This document shows positions 14,151 through 22,220 of a DNA stretch of 22,220 bases, piece after piece. Position numbers and translations under genes: made by a program. Source of the DNA: Desulfuromonadales bacterium C00003068 (GTDB taxonomy: Bacteria > Desulfobacterota > Desulfuromonadia > Desulfuromonadales > Desulfuromonadaceae); the NCBI GenBank assembly GCA_001751155.1, contig MAXR01000119.1, positions 1,781 to 24,000 of the forward strand, in the 5' to 3' direction. The notes under the pieces are model-generated. The model worked only from the letters and a program-made list of their open reading frames with translations, searched no databases and was not told the DNA's origin. Numbering within the stretch: position 1 is the first letter of the stretch; each line of letters begins with the position of its first letter.

Positions 14151-16250
14151 TTATTCTGTGGTCAGACTACTGCCAACATGGCCCACATTACCAATGCCAC
14201 TTAGCGCAAAAGTAAACATAATCGCCTCATCATCTAAACGATCACGATAGCTAATAAAGCAGCTCCAGCATTGGGCACGGTACTCAAGACTGATAAGATT
14301 TTCGAGTCTTTGTTTATCACCAAGGTCGTAGCGATACTCATACTTAGCATACACCGGCTTCAACAGATCAATATCGATTGTCGCAGCAAGGTATTCCGAG
14401 GTAACTTCGGTGTAACGATACGCAGCGGAAAAACCGACATCATCAGAATAACGGGCACCTGTTTCAGCATTGAATTTAGTAAATTCATTGCGGTGCGGAT
14501 CATAGCTTAAATCGACATCAACAATCCATTTTGCGGTAGGGCGTAAAATGAGTTCGGTGCGAATATCAGAGAAACGATCCTCGCCCTCTTTCTCCTCACG
14601 GTCACGGCGGCTGAGCCAAAAATCATGACTTTGAGACAAACGCAAATAACCGAGCTCTCGGTAAGTTGGTCGATTACTTTCTTCAACAAAACGGCCAATA
14701 AAACGGTTAACTAAAGCATATTCCACTTCATTTCTGTTTTCGATACGATCTGTTGAATCAAAATAAGGCAGATCTTCCTGCTTGGTATTTGGAGTATAAT
14801 AGTAGGTCACTTCAGGCTCAATACTATGCTTAACTTTGGTCAGTCCCTGAGTACGACCTAAATCGAATACACGTGAGACACGAGCCGAAAAGCGCGTTGA
14901 GAAATCAACATTTTCTGCATGTTCAAAGCCAGGTCCTTCGCTTGAGGTCCAGTACAAACGCTCACGACAGCCAACTTCTGGTTCAACCTCTAAGATATTT
15001 CCTGGCTGAAAAAATGCGGACAAAGCAGGACGCATATCAACGCGCTCGCCCTTAAGTCCCTCACGCCGCCAAAAGTAGGTGGAAGTTGAATCAAAGCTAA
15101 AATAAAAGGGGCTATTACCGAGACGGGTGCGATTATAGTCCAACTGGATTTCAGGTAAGCGTTGCAAGGTGGTATCATTATCAGCATTGAGCTCAAGGTC
15201 TTTGGTGTAGAGGATTTGTCCCGTTAATGACAAATTCCCCCAGCGACGACTTAGGGCAATGGTCGATTCAACCTCATCCTTATCGTATTCCTCAGCGATC
15301 TCACCAAAATCTTCGAAATACTCACGATCACTGACGTATTCAACATCAGCACTAAAGCGGACATCACCAGCCAATGTTCCAAGGTGGTCCCAACGGTAGG
15401 CAAAGCGATCATCTAGATCACTAAAATCTGAATCACCATTGCTTGAAACATAATAGATATTGGCGACACCTTCATTATCATCACCAAACACATAGCGATA
15501 CTGAAGTCCAGTACCGACCCCCATGTCTGAGAAATAATCAAGATACAAAGTGGCATCCATGTTGCGTCCCATCACTTGATAGTAAGCCAGGGATATCTGT
15601 GCACCGCGCTCAGCGGAATAGCCAAACATCGGCAATAAAAAACCAGACTCACGTTTGTCGCTAACAGGATAGGCTAAGTAGGGGACATAGAGGACAGGAA
15701 TATCATAGAGATAAAACTTAACATGCTTAGCTCGTGCAAATCCTCCGACGGTTACGTCAAGTTCTCTTGCTCCAAACTTCCACGCGGGAACATCACCATC
15801 ACACGTAGTAAATGTACCATTTTTTATCCGATAACTTGCTTCGCCAAGCTTGCTAATTTCATCGCCTGAAATATGGAAATTATACGCAGCAATAAAACCG
15901 TGAGCATATTGAGCAACACCAACGCCAGTTTTAATGTTGACATTCATCGACTCACCAGCGAGAGTTCCACCTAGATCGTCAAGCACGGCATTACCAACAG
16001 CATCGGCATCACCGGTCAGGGTGTTGTAATGAACTTGATCAGCCTGTAGTCGAGTCTGGTCTTGCTGTAAGTCAACTTGACCTTGGGCAGAGTAAACTGA
16101 CGTAGCCTTGTCAAAATCGAGCTCATCAGCCTGAATCGATACAGGACTATCACTTTGGTCAAAATCGCGTGCGATTGCTGATGTGGTCAGCAGACAAACG
16201 ACACACAAAACCCCTACCACAATACGATAACTAAGCTTTACACCGTGCAT
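14151..16250 (-). CDS. lptD: LPS-assembly protein LptD
   Basis: Outer-membrane beta-barrel that, with LptE, inserts lipopolysaccharide into the outer leaflet. A signal peptide (about 1-27) precedes an OstA/LptA-like beta-jellyroll domain (about 35-130) with the VSIQADELDFD opening. A large barrel with many alternating aromatic strands follows. ATG 16250 (699 residues) has AGGTGA at suitable spacing. The frame extends to GTG 16262, overlapping the folC end, but that start has no ribosome binding site. The protein is shorter than E. coli LptD (784). Mature-region cysteines lie at about 150 and, near the C-terminus, 661 and 664, so the E. coli disulphide pattern is only partly kept. It follows folC closely and ends the trpA-accD-folC-lptD run. 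Confidence 0.93.
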   Translation of the reverse strand: MHGVKLSYRIVVGVLCVVCLLTTSAIARDFDQSDSPVSIQADELDFDKATSVYSAQGQVDLQQDQTRLQADQVHYNTLTGDADAVGNAVLDDLGGTLAGESMNVNIKTGVGVAQYAHGFIAAYNFHISGDEISKLGEASYRIKNGTFTTCDGDVPAWKFGARELDVTVGGFARAKHVKFYLYDIPVLYVPYLAYPVSDKRESGFLLPMFGYSAERGAQISLAYYQVMGRNMDATLYLDYFSDMGVGTGLQYRYVFGDDNEGVANIYYVSSNGDSDFSDLDDRFAYRWDHLGTLAGDVRFSADVEYVSDREYFEDFGEIAEEYDKDEVESTIALSRRWGNLSLTGQILYTKDLELNADNDTTLQRLPEIQLDYNRTRLGNSPFYFSFDSTSTYFWRREGLKGERVDMRPALSAFFQPGNILEVEPEVGCRERLYWTSSEGPGFEHAENVDFSTRFSARVSRVFDLGRTQGLTKVKHSIEPEVTYYYTPNTKQEDLPYFDSTDRIENRNEVEYALVNRFIGRFVEESNRPTYRELGYLRLSQSHDFWLSRRDREEKEGEDRFSDIRTELILRPTAKWIVDVDLSYDPHRNEFTKFNAETGARYSDDVGFSAAYRYTEVTSEYLAATIDIDLLKPVYAKYEYRYDLGDKQRLENLISLEYRAQCWSCFISYRDRLDDEAIMFTFALSGIGNVGHVGSSLTTE

Positions 16251-16254
16251 AACA

Positions 16255-17520
16255 TCATTCACCTACAGAGTTCAAATATTCACGACAGGCTGCCACCAAA
16301 AACAACGATCCGGCAACAACGACAATTTCCCCATGTAAACAATCTTGTTGTGCAGCTTGGAGGGCCAAACCAATATTGCAATAATTTTGAGCTTCAACGC
16401 CGATAGCTTTAACCTGTTGTTGTACACTATCAAGAGGATAAGGTTCCTCCACTGGTGGTGCAACACCATAAAACTTTTGCGTCAACGGCAGTAGCGCATT
16501 AAGAATCGCAGGAACATCCTTGTCAATTTTAAATCCACCAACCCAACGTATATGACGCAACTCCTGCGAGACTAAGTACTCCGCAAGCACCTTCGCGCCA
16601 GCAATGTTATGTGCACCATCAAGGAGCACGGCAGGATCAACGTTAGGCCACCACTCCAGTCGACCAGGCCAGAAAGCTTGACTAATCCCTTGCTTAACAG
16701 CAGCATTCGCAACGGGAAAGCCTTGCCCAGCAAGAACCTCTAAGGTCATCAGTGCAACCGCAGCATTGTCCCCCTGATGAGCACCGACAAGCTTCGGCTT
16801 TAACCCCGGCCAACGGTTGCACGGAGTCGTTACAGTGAAACACCCACCAACAGGTTCACACTTAAAATCTTTACCGCTCACCCAAGTATCGCAATGATTC
16901 TTCACAGCGATGTCACGGAGAAGTTGCTCCACTTCAAGTTGTTGTGGGCCAATCACCACAGGGGTGCTCGACTTAATGATCCCGCCCTTTTCTGCGGCAA
17001 TATCGGCAAGGTTATCACCTAAATAGCTGACATGATCACGGCTGACGGGAGTGATCACTGAAACGAGAGGCTGAACCACATTAGTGGCATCGAGCCGCCC
17101 TCCCATGCCAACTTCAAGCAACACAATATCCACATTTTGACGTGCGAAGTAAAGCAAAGCTAAGGCTGTAGTAAACTCAAAGAACGTAGCTTGACAATGT
17201 GTGTTTTTATCACGAAGTTCTTCAACAAGGGTGGTCAAATCATCATCGTCGATGGCCTGACCGTTAACGGTGATCCGTTCGTTAAACTCATGAAGGTGGG
17301 GCGAGGTATAGGTGCCAACGCGATAACCAGCTTGCGTCAGAATTTCACGCATAAAGGTACAAACAGAACCTTTACCATTTGTTCCAGCCACGTGGACAAT
17401 CCCATAACTGTTTTGGGGATTGTCCACTGACTGTAACAGTTCATAGCTATTTTCAAGACCGAGTTTGATCCCGAACATCTGGAGCCCGTAGAGAAACTCC
17501 AATATGTCATTTTTAGCCAT
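16255..17520 (-). CDS. folC: Bifunctional folylpolyglutamate/dihydrofolate synthase
   Basis: Cytoplasmic Mur-ligase-family enzyme of 421 residues that adds glutamate to dihydropteroate and then to folates, using ATP. The P-loop GTNGKGS is at 46-52, followed by the folate-loop segment TYTSPHLHEFNERI. The LLEVGMGGRLDATN motif and a C-terminal domain with LLDGAHN are also typical of FolC. The start lies one base after the accD stop codon, with GAAGAA in the end of accD as a weak ribosome binding site, so translational coupling is likely. The stop lies four bases before the chosen lptD start. The accD-folC pair is common in bacteria and supports the assignment. Confidence 0.95.
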   Translation of the reverse strand: MAKNDILEFLYGLQMFGIKLGLENSYELLQSVDNPQNSYGIVHVAGTNGKGSVCTFMREILTQAGYRVGTYTSPHLHEFNERITVNGQAIDDDDLTTLVEELRDKNTHCQATFFEFTTALALLYFARQNVDIVLLEVGMGGRLDATNVVQPLVSVITPVSRDHVSYLGDNLADIAAEKGGIIKSSTPVVIGPQQLEVEQLLRDIAVKNHCDTWVSGKDFKCEPVGGCFTVTTPCNRWPGLKPKLVGAHQGDNAAVALMTLEVLAGQGFPVANAAVKQGISQAFWPGRLEWWPNVDPAVLLDGAHNIAGAKVLAEYLVSQELRHIRWVGGFKIDKDVPAILNALLPLTQKFYGVAPPVEEPYPLDSVQQQVKAIGVEAQNYCNIGLALQAAQQDCLHGEIVVVAGSLFLVAACREYLNSVGE

Positions 17521-17521
17521 A

Positions 17522-18370
17522 TCAGTTCTTCGTAAAGATTCGCAGAACTTGTGAAAGGCGAGCTTTCATCTCTTTTCGCCGAACAATCATATCAATCATT
17601 CCGTGCTCAAGTAAGTACTCGGAACGTTGAAAGCCTTCAGGAAGTTTTTGCCGGATCGTTTGCTCGATAACGCGTGGGCCAGCAAAGCCGATCAACGCCC
17701 GTGGTTCCGTCATATTGATATCGCCCAACATTGCAAAACTGGCAGTAACACCGCCTGTCGTTGGATCAGTCAGTACGGAAATAAACGGTAAGCCTGCTTC
17801 TTTAAGCTTCGCTAAGGCTGCACTGGTTTTTGCCATTTGCATCAGAGATAAAATACTCTCTTGCATCCGAGCGCCACCGGAACAGGAAAAGATGATGACG
17901 GGTGCCTGTGTTTCAAGCCCTTTTTCAATCGCGCGAGTAAGTTTTTCGCCAACAACAGAGCCCATACTGCCACCCATGAAGCTAAAATCGAACACAGAAA
18001 CCACAACAGGCAGGTTATCAATCGTACCACTACCGCAAATGACCGCATCGCCGCCGCCGGCTTTTGCCACCGAGGCCTTAATACGATCTTTGTATTTTTT
18101 GGAATCTTTAAATTCTAGAAAATCAATGGATTCTAGCCCCGCGTCCATCTCGACGAATGAACCTTCATCAAGAACCAAATCAATCCGATCTTTGGCACTA
18201 ATACGGAAATGATAATCGCATTTTGGGCAAACGTTGAGGTTTCGCTCAATCTCTTTTGCATAGATAATTTCGGCGCAATTTTTACATTTTGTCCAGATAC
18301 CTTCAGGTATTTGAACAGTCTTTTTTGCAACAGGCGTAATAGGTGCCTTTGATTTTCTAAACCACGACAT
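17522..18370 (-). CDS. accD: Acetyl-CoA carboxylase carboxyltransferase beta subunit
   Basis: Subunit of the carboxyltransferase that moves CO2 from carboxybiotin to acetyl-CoA to make malonyl-CoA for fatty-acid synthesis. An N-terminal zinc ribbon has four cysteines at 29, 32, 48 and 51. The crotonase-like core includes [23 protein letters not shown] and the oxyanion-type CSGGARMQE and [10 protein letters not shown] segments. The 282-residue length is normal. The partner accA is not in the window. ATG 18370 has a GAGGTAA ribosome binding site and lies 12 bases after the trpA stop. It is co-oriented with trpA and folC in a compact run. Confidence 0.97.
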   Translation of the reverse strand: MSWFRKSKAPITPVAKKTVQIPEGIWTKCKNCAEIIYAKEIERNLNVCPKCDYHFRISAKDRIDLVLDEGSFVEMDAGLESIDFLEFKDSKKYKDRIKASVAKAGGGDAVICGSGTIDNLPVVVSVFDFSFMGGSMGSVVGEKLTRAIEKGLETQAPVIIFSCSGGARMQESILSLMQMAKTSAALAKLKEAGLPFISVLTDPTTGGVTASFAMLGDINMTEPRALIGFAGPRVIEQTIRQKLPEGFQRSEYLLEHGMIDMIVRRKEMKARLSQVLRIFTKN

Positions 18371-18382
18371 GAGTTACCTCAC

Positions 18383-19195
18383 TTAAGTAAGATCTGTCGC
18401 TCGAAGAATTCCCTGTTTAAGGCCATCAACGAATTGATAAACTTCTTCAAGCAAACGAGATGAATCAGCATTGTGCTTAATAACATTAACGAGAGCGCTT
18501 CCAACCACAACGGCATCGGAAAAACGTGCAATAGACTCTGCATCCTCAGCGGTGGTAATGCCGAAGCCAACGGCCACCGGTACTGGGCTTAGATCACGTA
18601 AACGCTTAACTTGTGCTTCAATTGAAGCGCCATCAACTTTTGTTGTTCCAGTGACACCCGTCATCGACACATAATAAACAAAGCCACACGCTTGAGATAA
18701 CAACTGTTCTGTTCTCAGCGCTGGTGTTGTCGGTGCTAATAACGTTATCAGATGAATCCCCTGTGGCTCCAAATAGGTGCACAATTCATCTTTTTCTTCA
18801 GGAGGGAGATCAACGAGGAGTACCCCATCGACACCCGCATTTTTAGCCTGCTCAGCAAAAAGTTTCGTTCCATAGCGTAAGATCGGATTGTAATATCCCA
18901 TCAAAACAATTGGAACTTGAGTCCGTAACCGAACACGTTCAACTAATGCTAGAACACCTTTGAGCGTTGTCCCCGCAGCAAGAGCCCTTTCAGATGCAGC
19001 TTGAATTGTTGGTCCATCGGCCATCGGATCGGAAAAAGGCATGCCGAGTTCGATGATATCTGCACCAGCATCAACAAGAGTATAAATAATCTGCTCTGTT
19101 GTCTCCAGGTTGGGATCACCAGCGGTAACAAAAGGGATCAGTGCTGCTTGTTGACGCTCTTTAAGTTGTCTAAATGTCTGTTCTATCCGCCTCAC
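18383..19195 (-). CDS. trpA: Tryptophan synthase alpha subunit
   Basis: Cleaves indole-3-glycerol phosphate to indole, which passes to TrpB. With a GTG start at 19195 the protein has 270 residues, and the catalytic Glu49 and Asp60 fall at exactly the E. coli positions (in IIELGMPFSDPMADGP). AAGGGGA lies about 4 bases before this GTG. The frame stays open to TTG 19216, but that start adds seven unneeded residues. Later motifs are YYNPIL, LLVDLPPEE, the GFVYYVSMTGVTG loop and the phosphate-binding VGFGIT and GSALV. The gene lies about 2 kb downstream of trpB, separated from it by a helicase and a glycosylase gene and a 150-base gap, so it probably has its own promoter. Confidence 0.96.
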   Translation of the reverse strand: MRRIEQTFRQLKERQQAALIPFVTAGDPNLETTEQIIYTLVDAGADIIELGMPFSDPMADGPTIQAASERALAAGTTLKGVLALVERVRLRTQVPIVLMGYYNPILRYGTKLFAEQAKNAGVDGVLLVDLPPEEKDELCTYLEPQGIHLITLLAPTTPALRTEQLLSQACGFVYYVSMTGVTGTTKVDGASIEAQVKRLRDLSPVPVAVGFGITTAEDAESIARFSDAVVVGSALVNVIKHNADSSRLLEEVYQFVDGLKQGILRATDLT

Positions 19196-19217
19196 TCTAT
19201 CCCCTTGTTCTATCAAT

Positions 19218-19233
19218 CAAATTCAATAATTTG
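19218..19233. repeat. Perfect palindrome before trpA
   Basis: CAAATT (19218-19223) and AATTTG (19228-19233) flank a four-base centre, 22 bases upstream of the trpA GTG. It could be a small operator or a weak leader hairpin. It has no U-run and is AT-rich, so chance is possible. Confidence 0.3.
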
Positions 19234-19263
19234 ATCTCAATTCAACCTTTACATAATCGCATG

Positions 19264-19293
19264 AGTGTAATTCATTAGCGGGTTCGCTTTCAA
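19264..19293 (-). promoter_or_regulatory. Candidate promoter for trpA-accD-folC-lptD
   Basis: On the minus strand TTGAAA (19293-19288) and TACACT (19269-19264) match 5 and 4 of 6 consensus bases with an 18-base spacer. The transcript would start around 19257, about 60 bases before trpA, inside the only sizeable gap in this block. Confidence 0.35.
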
Positions 19294-19368
19294 CCGTTTT
19301 CTCATCACAATGATGCTGTTAGCAACACAACGCCGGATAACCGACCGTTTACATTGACTTAAATATTG

Positions 19369-20049
19369 TTATGGCCGGTCAAATATCTCTTTAGCTTGCG
19401 CAAGTACTGCGTGGAACAGTTGCGGAGTAATGCGCCGAGTCTGGACATTATAACGACTCGTATGGTAGCTGGCGAGTAAGTACTGACCATTCGGTAATCG
19501 ATAGGCCTCATTATGCTTGAAAGGATAATCGGCTATTCGTTCAACCAGACCAACCTCTTTCAAAAGACGCAACACACTCATAAACGCATCACGGCCCAAT
19601 GCTAAAATCACCTTCACCTGAGATAGTTGCTGCCATTCTTGTTTCAAATAGGAGCGACAGGTATTAAACTCGGCACTCGTTGGCTTGTTATCGGGTGGGA
19701 CACATTTTACCGCGTTACTGATGTACAGATCATGCAGAATCAAGCCATCGTCACTATCGCACGCAACAGCTTGGTTACTAAACCCTGCCTGATAGATGAG
19801 CGGGTACATAAAATCTCCCGCGCCATCGCCAGTAAAAGGCCGACCAGTTCTATTGGCACCATGCGCACCTGGTGCGAGGCCAACAAGCCATACTCGTGCA
19901 GCAAGATCACCGAAACCTGATACCGGATGATTCCAATAGTCGGCACGATTGCGGCCAGACTTAGGCGGTAACTGTGCAAGGTAATGAACGAGTCGTGGAC
20001 AACGCGTACACTCGTACAAACTGAGCAAATCCAATTGTGCCAACGACAC
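19369..20049 (-). CDS. Uracil-DNA glycosylase, family 5 (UdgB) type
   Basis: A 226-residue DNA repair enzyme that removes uracil (and in this family other deaminated bases) from DNA. Motif A reads GLAPGAHG at 57-64, without the Asp/Asn that activates water in other families, followed by NRTGRPFTGDGAG, typical of family 5. Four cysteines (14, 17, 116, 131) fit the family's 4Fe-4S cluster. The C-terminal motif is His196-Thr-Ser, then Asn201-Val-Gln-Thr, where family members usually have His-Pro-Ser and NVQTGR. It starts at GTG 20049, which overlaps the helicase stop by one base, with GGGAAG upstream inside that gene, so the two are probably translationally coupled. Assignment to family 5 rather than 4 is by motif A. 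Confidence 0.88.
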   Translation of the reverse strand: MSLAQLDLLSLYECTRCPRLVHYLAQLPPKSGRNRADYWNHPVSGFGDLAARVWLVGLAPGAHGANRTGRPFTGDGAGDFMYPLIYQAGFSNQAVACDSDDGLILHDLYISNAVKCVPPDNKPTSAEFNTCRSYLKQEWQQLSQVKVILALGRDAFMSVLRLLKEVGLVERIADYPFKHNEAYRLPNGQYLLASYHTSRYNVQTRRITPQLFHAVLAQAKEIFDRP

Positions 20050-21326
20050 TATGGTTTCTTCCCAGATGGGGACGATGGTTTGCGCCGCCGCGGACGCGCA
20101 CTTGAGGGTTTATGTCCCGCTGACTTACCCGCTTGTTTACGATGGGGTGGTGTTTTCTTCTTAAGCTGAGGTCGTTGATATTTCCAGCGGAACAATGCCT
20201 CCGCAGGAATTTCACTCGGGATTTTAGCGCTAATGTATTCCTCAATAGCAGGCAAGTGAAAGACAAGGTTTTCATCGGCCATGGTAATGGCAAGTCCCGA
20301 TGCGCCGGCACGTGCAGTACGACCAATACGATGAACATAGTCTTCTGCATCTTGCGGAACATCGTAATTAACAACATGGGTCACATCATCAATATGAATC
20401 CCACGCGAAGCGACATCGGTAGCAACAAGGATATTCAATTTACCATCTTTAAACTCTTGAAGAATTCGCATCCGCTTTGCTTGCGAGATATCGCCAGAAA
20501 TTTGAGCAGCCTTAAAATTATTCGCCTGCAACACTAAGGTGACATACTCGGTCTCACGCTTGGTATTGGCAAACACCATCACTCGACCAGCCGCCATGGG
20601 TTCATCGAGAAGACCAATCAACAACGGCAATTTCTCTTTCATGCCGACATGATAAACAATCTGGTCCACCCGTTCAGCGGTAACTTGTTCAGGTTCGATA
20701 TCAACCTTTTCGGCATTGTTCATAAAGTCATAAGCCAACTCCATGACTCGTGGTGACAATGTCGCTGAAAACAACATGGTTTGCCGTTTATCAAATGACG
20801 GCAAGCGACGTAATATAAAGCGTAGATCACTAATGAAGCCCATGTCGAACATCCGATCTGCTTCATCAATAACAAGGACCTCAATATGGTTAAACGAAAA
20901 GACCTTCTGCTTGGCGTAATCAATTAAACGACCAGGGGTCGCAACGATCACATCAACACCATCCTGAAGTGCTTTCCGTTGCTTCTCATAATCTACGCCA
21001 CCAAATACCGGCAGTATTTTCATTCCACACGCACCACCCAGCCCCTTAGCATCTTCACAAATCTGCACGACAAGTTCTCGTGTCGGTGCGACGATTAAAG
21101 CGCGGGGATTTGTTGAGGTGCTCTGACGTTTTTTCAGCAATTTCGTAAACAGTGCGATCAAGAACGCCGCAGTTTTACCTGTGCCAGTTTGGGCTTGCGC
21201 CGCAACATCTTTACCCAATAACGCCAACGGGATTGCTTGCTCTTGTACGGGTGTCAACTCTTCGAAGCCAAGTGCTACAACGCCCTGTTGCACCTCTTCG
21301 GGTATTTCAAGTTCGGTAAAACGCAT
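20049..21326 (-). CDS. rhlE: DEAD-box RNA helicase, RhlE type
   Basis: ATP-dependent RNA helicase of 425 residues, probably acting in ribosome assembly or RNA turnover. The Q motif with FEELTPVQEQAIP is near residues 21-33, motif I AQTGTGKT is at 45-52, Ia PTRELV, Ib TPGRL, II DEAD at 154-157, III SAT, V ATDVASRGIH and VI HRIGRTARAG. After the helicase core (to about 375) comes a basic tail rich in Lys, Arg, Pro and Ser, a common RNA-binding extension in RhlE proteins. ATG 21326 has GGGAG about 8 bases upstream and lies 13 bases after the trpB stop. Many DEAD-box paralogues share these motifs, so the RhlE label is by overall similarity. Confidence 0.9.
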   Translation of the reverse strand: MRFTELEIPEEVQQGVVALGFEELTPVQEQAIPLALLGKDVAAQAQTGTGKTAAFLIALFTKLLKKRQSTSTNPRALIVAPTRELVVQICEDAKGLGGACGMKILPVFGGVDYEKQRKALQDGVDVIVATPGRLIDYAKQKVFSFNHIEVLVIDEADRMFDMGFISDLRFILRRLPSFDKRQTMLFSATLSPRVMELAYDFMNNAEKVDIEPEQVTAERVDQIVYHVGMKEKLPLLIGLLDEPMAAGRVMVFANTKRETEYVTLVLQANNFKAAQISGDISQAKRMRILQEFKDGKLNILVATDVASRGIHIDDVTHVVNYDVPQDAEDYVHRIGRTARAGASGLAITMADENLVFHLPAIEEYISAKIPSEIPAEALFRWKYQRPQLKKKTPPHRKQAGKSAGHKPSSARPRRRKPSSPSGKKP

Positions 21327-21339
21327 AAGTAAACTCCCG

Positions 21340-22220
21340 CTATAATTTCACATTAAAGGCTTCGGCAACAGTGTGTATATCCTTGTCGCCGCGACCTGAT
21401 AAACAGACAGCAATGGTTTGATCAGCCCTCATTTTAGGCGCAAGCTTGATCACTTCAGCAATTGCATGAGCGCTCTCAAGGGCGGGGATAATCCCCTCCA
21501 ACTGTGTTAGCATTTTAAACCCATCGAGTGCTTCGTCATCGGTTACAGCACAATATTCCGCTCGTTTTATCTCATGCAGCAATGCGTGCTCAGGGCCAAC
21601 ACCAGGATAATCAAGACCAGCACTGATTGAATGGGCGTGCTCAATCTGCCCATCGTCATCTTGAAGTAGGTAGGTTTTATTGCCGTGTAGAACCCCCACA
21701 TGTCCAGCACTGATACTGGCTGCGTGCTTATCCGTATCCATACCAAGACCCGCTGCTTCAACACCAACTAGGCGAACCTCTTTATCATTAATAAAGGGAT
21801 AAAACAGCCCCATAGCATTTGATCCGCCACCGATACAGGCCAAAGCGACATCGGGCAAAGCACCTTCAATTTCAAGCATCTGCTGTCGAGTTTCGCGACC
21901 AATAACAGACTGAAAATCACGCACAATCTGAGGATAAGGATGGGGGCCTGCAACAGTGCCGATGACATAAAAGGTATCTCGTACATGTGTAACCCAGTGA
22001 CGCAGGGCATCATTCATAGCATCTTTAAGCGTTGCCGTACCGCTGGTAACACCATGTACCGTGGCGCCTAATAGTTTCATACGAAAAACGTTAAGCGATT
22101 GACGTCGAATATCTTCTGTCCCCATAAACACATCACACTCAAGACCAAAACGAGCAGCAACCGTTGCCGTAGCGACACCATGCTGACCCGCGCCAGTCTC
22201 AGCGATCACTTTCTTTTTAC
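21340..22220 (-). CDS. trpB: Tryptophan synthase beta subunit, N-terminus outside the window
   Basis: PLP-dependent enzyme that joins indole and serine to make tryptophan. The frame is open to the window edge, so about 105 N-terminal residues, including the PLP-binding lysine, are not seen. The visible part begins [14 protein letters not shown], the conserved segment holding the catalytic Glu of the beta site (Glu109 in E. coli). It also has IGGGSNAMG (PLP phosphate binding), [21 protein letters not shown] and the C-terminal SGRGDKD. A GTG within this stretch (22209) could be mistaken for a start but lies inside the conserved region. No frameshift is visible. rhlE follows after 13 bases. Confidence 0.96.
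   Translation of the reverse strand, partial: KKKVIAETGAGQHGVATATVAARFGLECDVFMGTEDIRRQSLNVFRMKLLGATVHGVTSGTATLKDAMNDALRHWVTHVRDTFYVIGTVAGPHPYPQIVRDFQSVIGRETRQQMLEIEGALPDVALACIGGGSNAMGLFYPFINDKEVRLVGVEAAGLGMDTDKHAASISAGHVGVLHGNKTYLLQDDDGQIEHAHSISAGLDYPGVGPEHALLHEIKRAEYCAVTDDEALDGFKMLTQLEGIIPALESAHAIAEVIKLAPKMRADQTIAVCLSGRGDKDIHTVAEAFNVKL

Noticed and set aside
19240..19320. Leader peptide and attenuator before trpA
   Set aside because: A 17-to-18-codon minus-strand frame exists here but contains no Trp codon and no ribosome binding site, and no terminator hairpin with a U-run follows.

Overview
The window reads as a chromosomal housekeeping stretch from a Gram-negative, double-membrane bacterium of moderate GC content. 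The outer membrane is shown by an LptD assembly protein and a TonB-dependent receptor. The trpA-accD-folC order, the family-5 type uracil-DNA glycosylase, a J-domain protein with a repeat tail and a predicted membrane protein beside argS together suggest a Desulfuromonadales/Geobacterales-type organism (former Deltaproteobacteria). That placement is inference from gene content only. I see no tRNA, rRNA, CRISPR array, insertion sequence or prophage gene.

Layout: (1) 1-2641, minus strand: ftsB-like, argS, and the N-terminal half of a single-pass membrane protein cut by the window edge. (2) 2642-2882: a divergent promoter region. (3) 2883-6253, plus strand: clpS, clpA, aat, the recognition, unfolding and N-degron-making parts of the bacterial N-degron (Leu/N-end rule) pathway in one apparent operon. 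(4) 6250-7023, minus: a J-domain protein meeting aat tail to tail, with four about 29-residue tandem repeats in its C-terminal half. (5) 7024-7359: a mostly non-coding gap holding a promoter, a good Fur-box-like palindrome and a possible 28-codon ORF. (6) 7360-12823, minus: a cobalamin riboswitch with an intrinsic terminator, followed by a TonB-dependent receptor, a periplasmic binding protein, a permease and an ATPase, i.e. a complete cobalamin (or cobamide) uptake route across both membranes apart from TonB/ExbBD. (7) 13000-14112, plus: a THUMP-domain RNA methyltransferase, ending in a bidirectional terminator. (8) 14151-19195, minus: trpA, accD, folC, lptD in a tightly packed run. (9) 19369-22220, minus: trpB (5' part outside the window), a RhlE-type DEAD-box helicase and a uracil-DNA glycosylase.

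Several starts differ from the longest open frame: clpA, trpA and the glycosylase appear to start at GTG, and argS, the receptor, the binding protein and lptD start at internal ATGs with better ribosome binding sites.

No wholly new system is visible. The points most worth a second look are the four-repeat J-domain protein beside the N-degron operon, the leader of the B12 operon (riboswitch, terminator, and a second segment able to pair with the terminator arm), the unexplained Fur-like site and short ORF behind btuD, and the separation of trpB from trpA by a helicase and a glycosylase gene.
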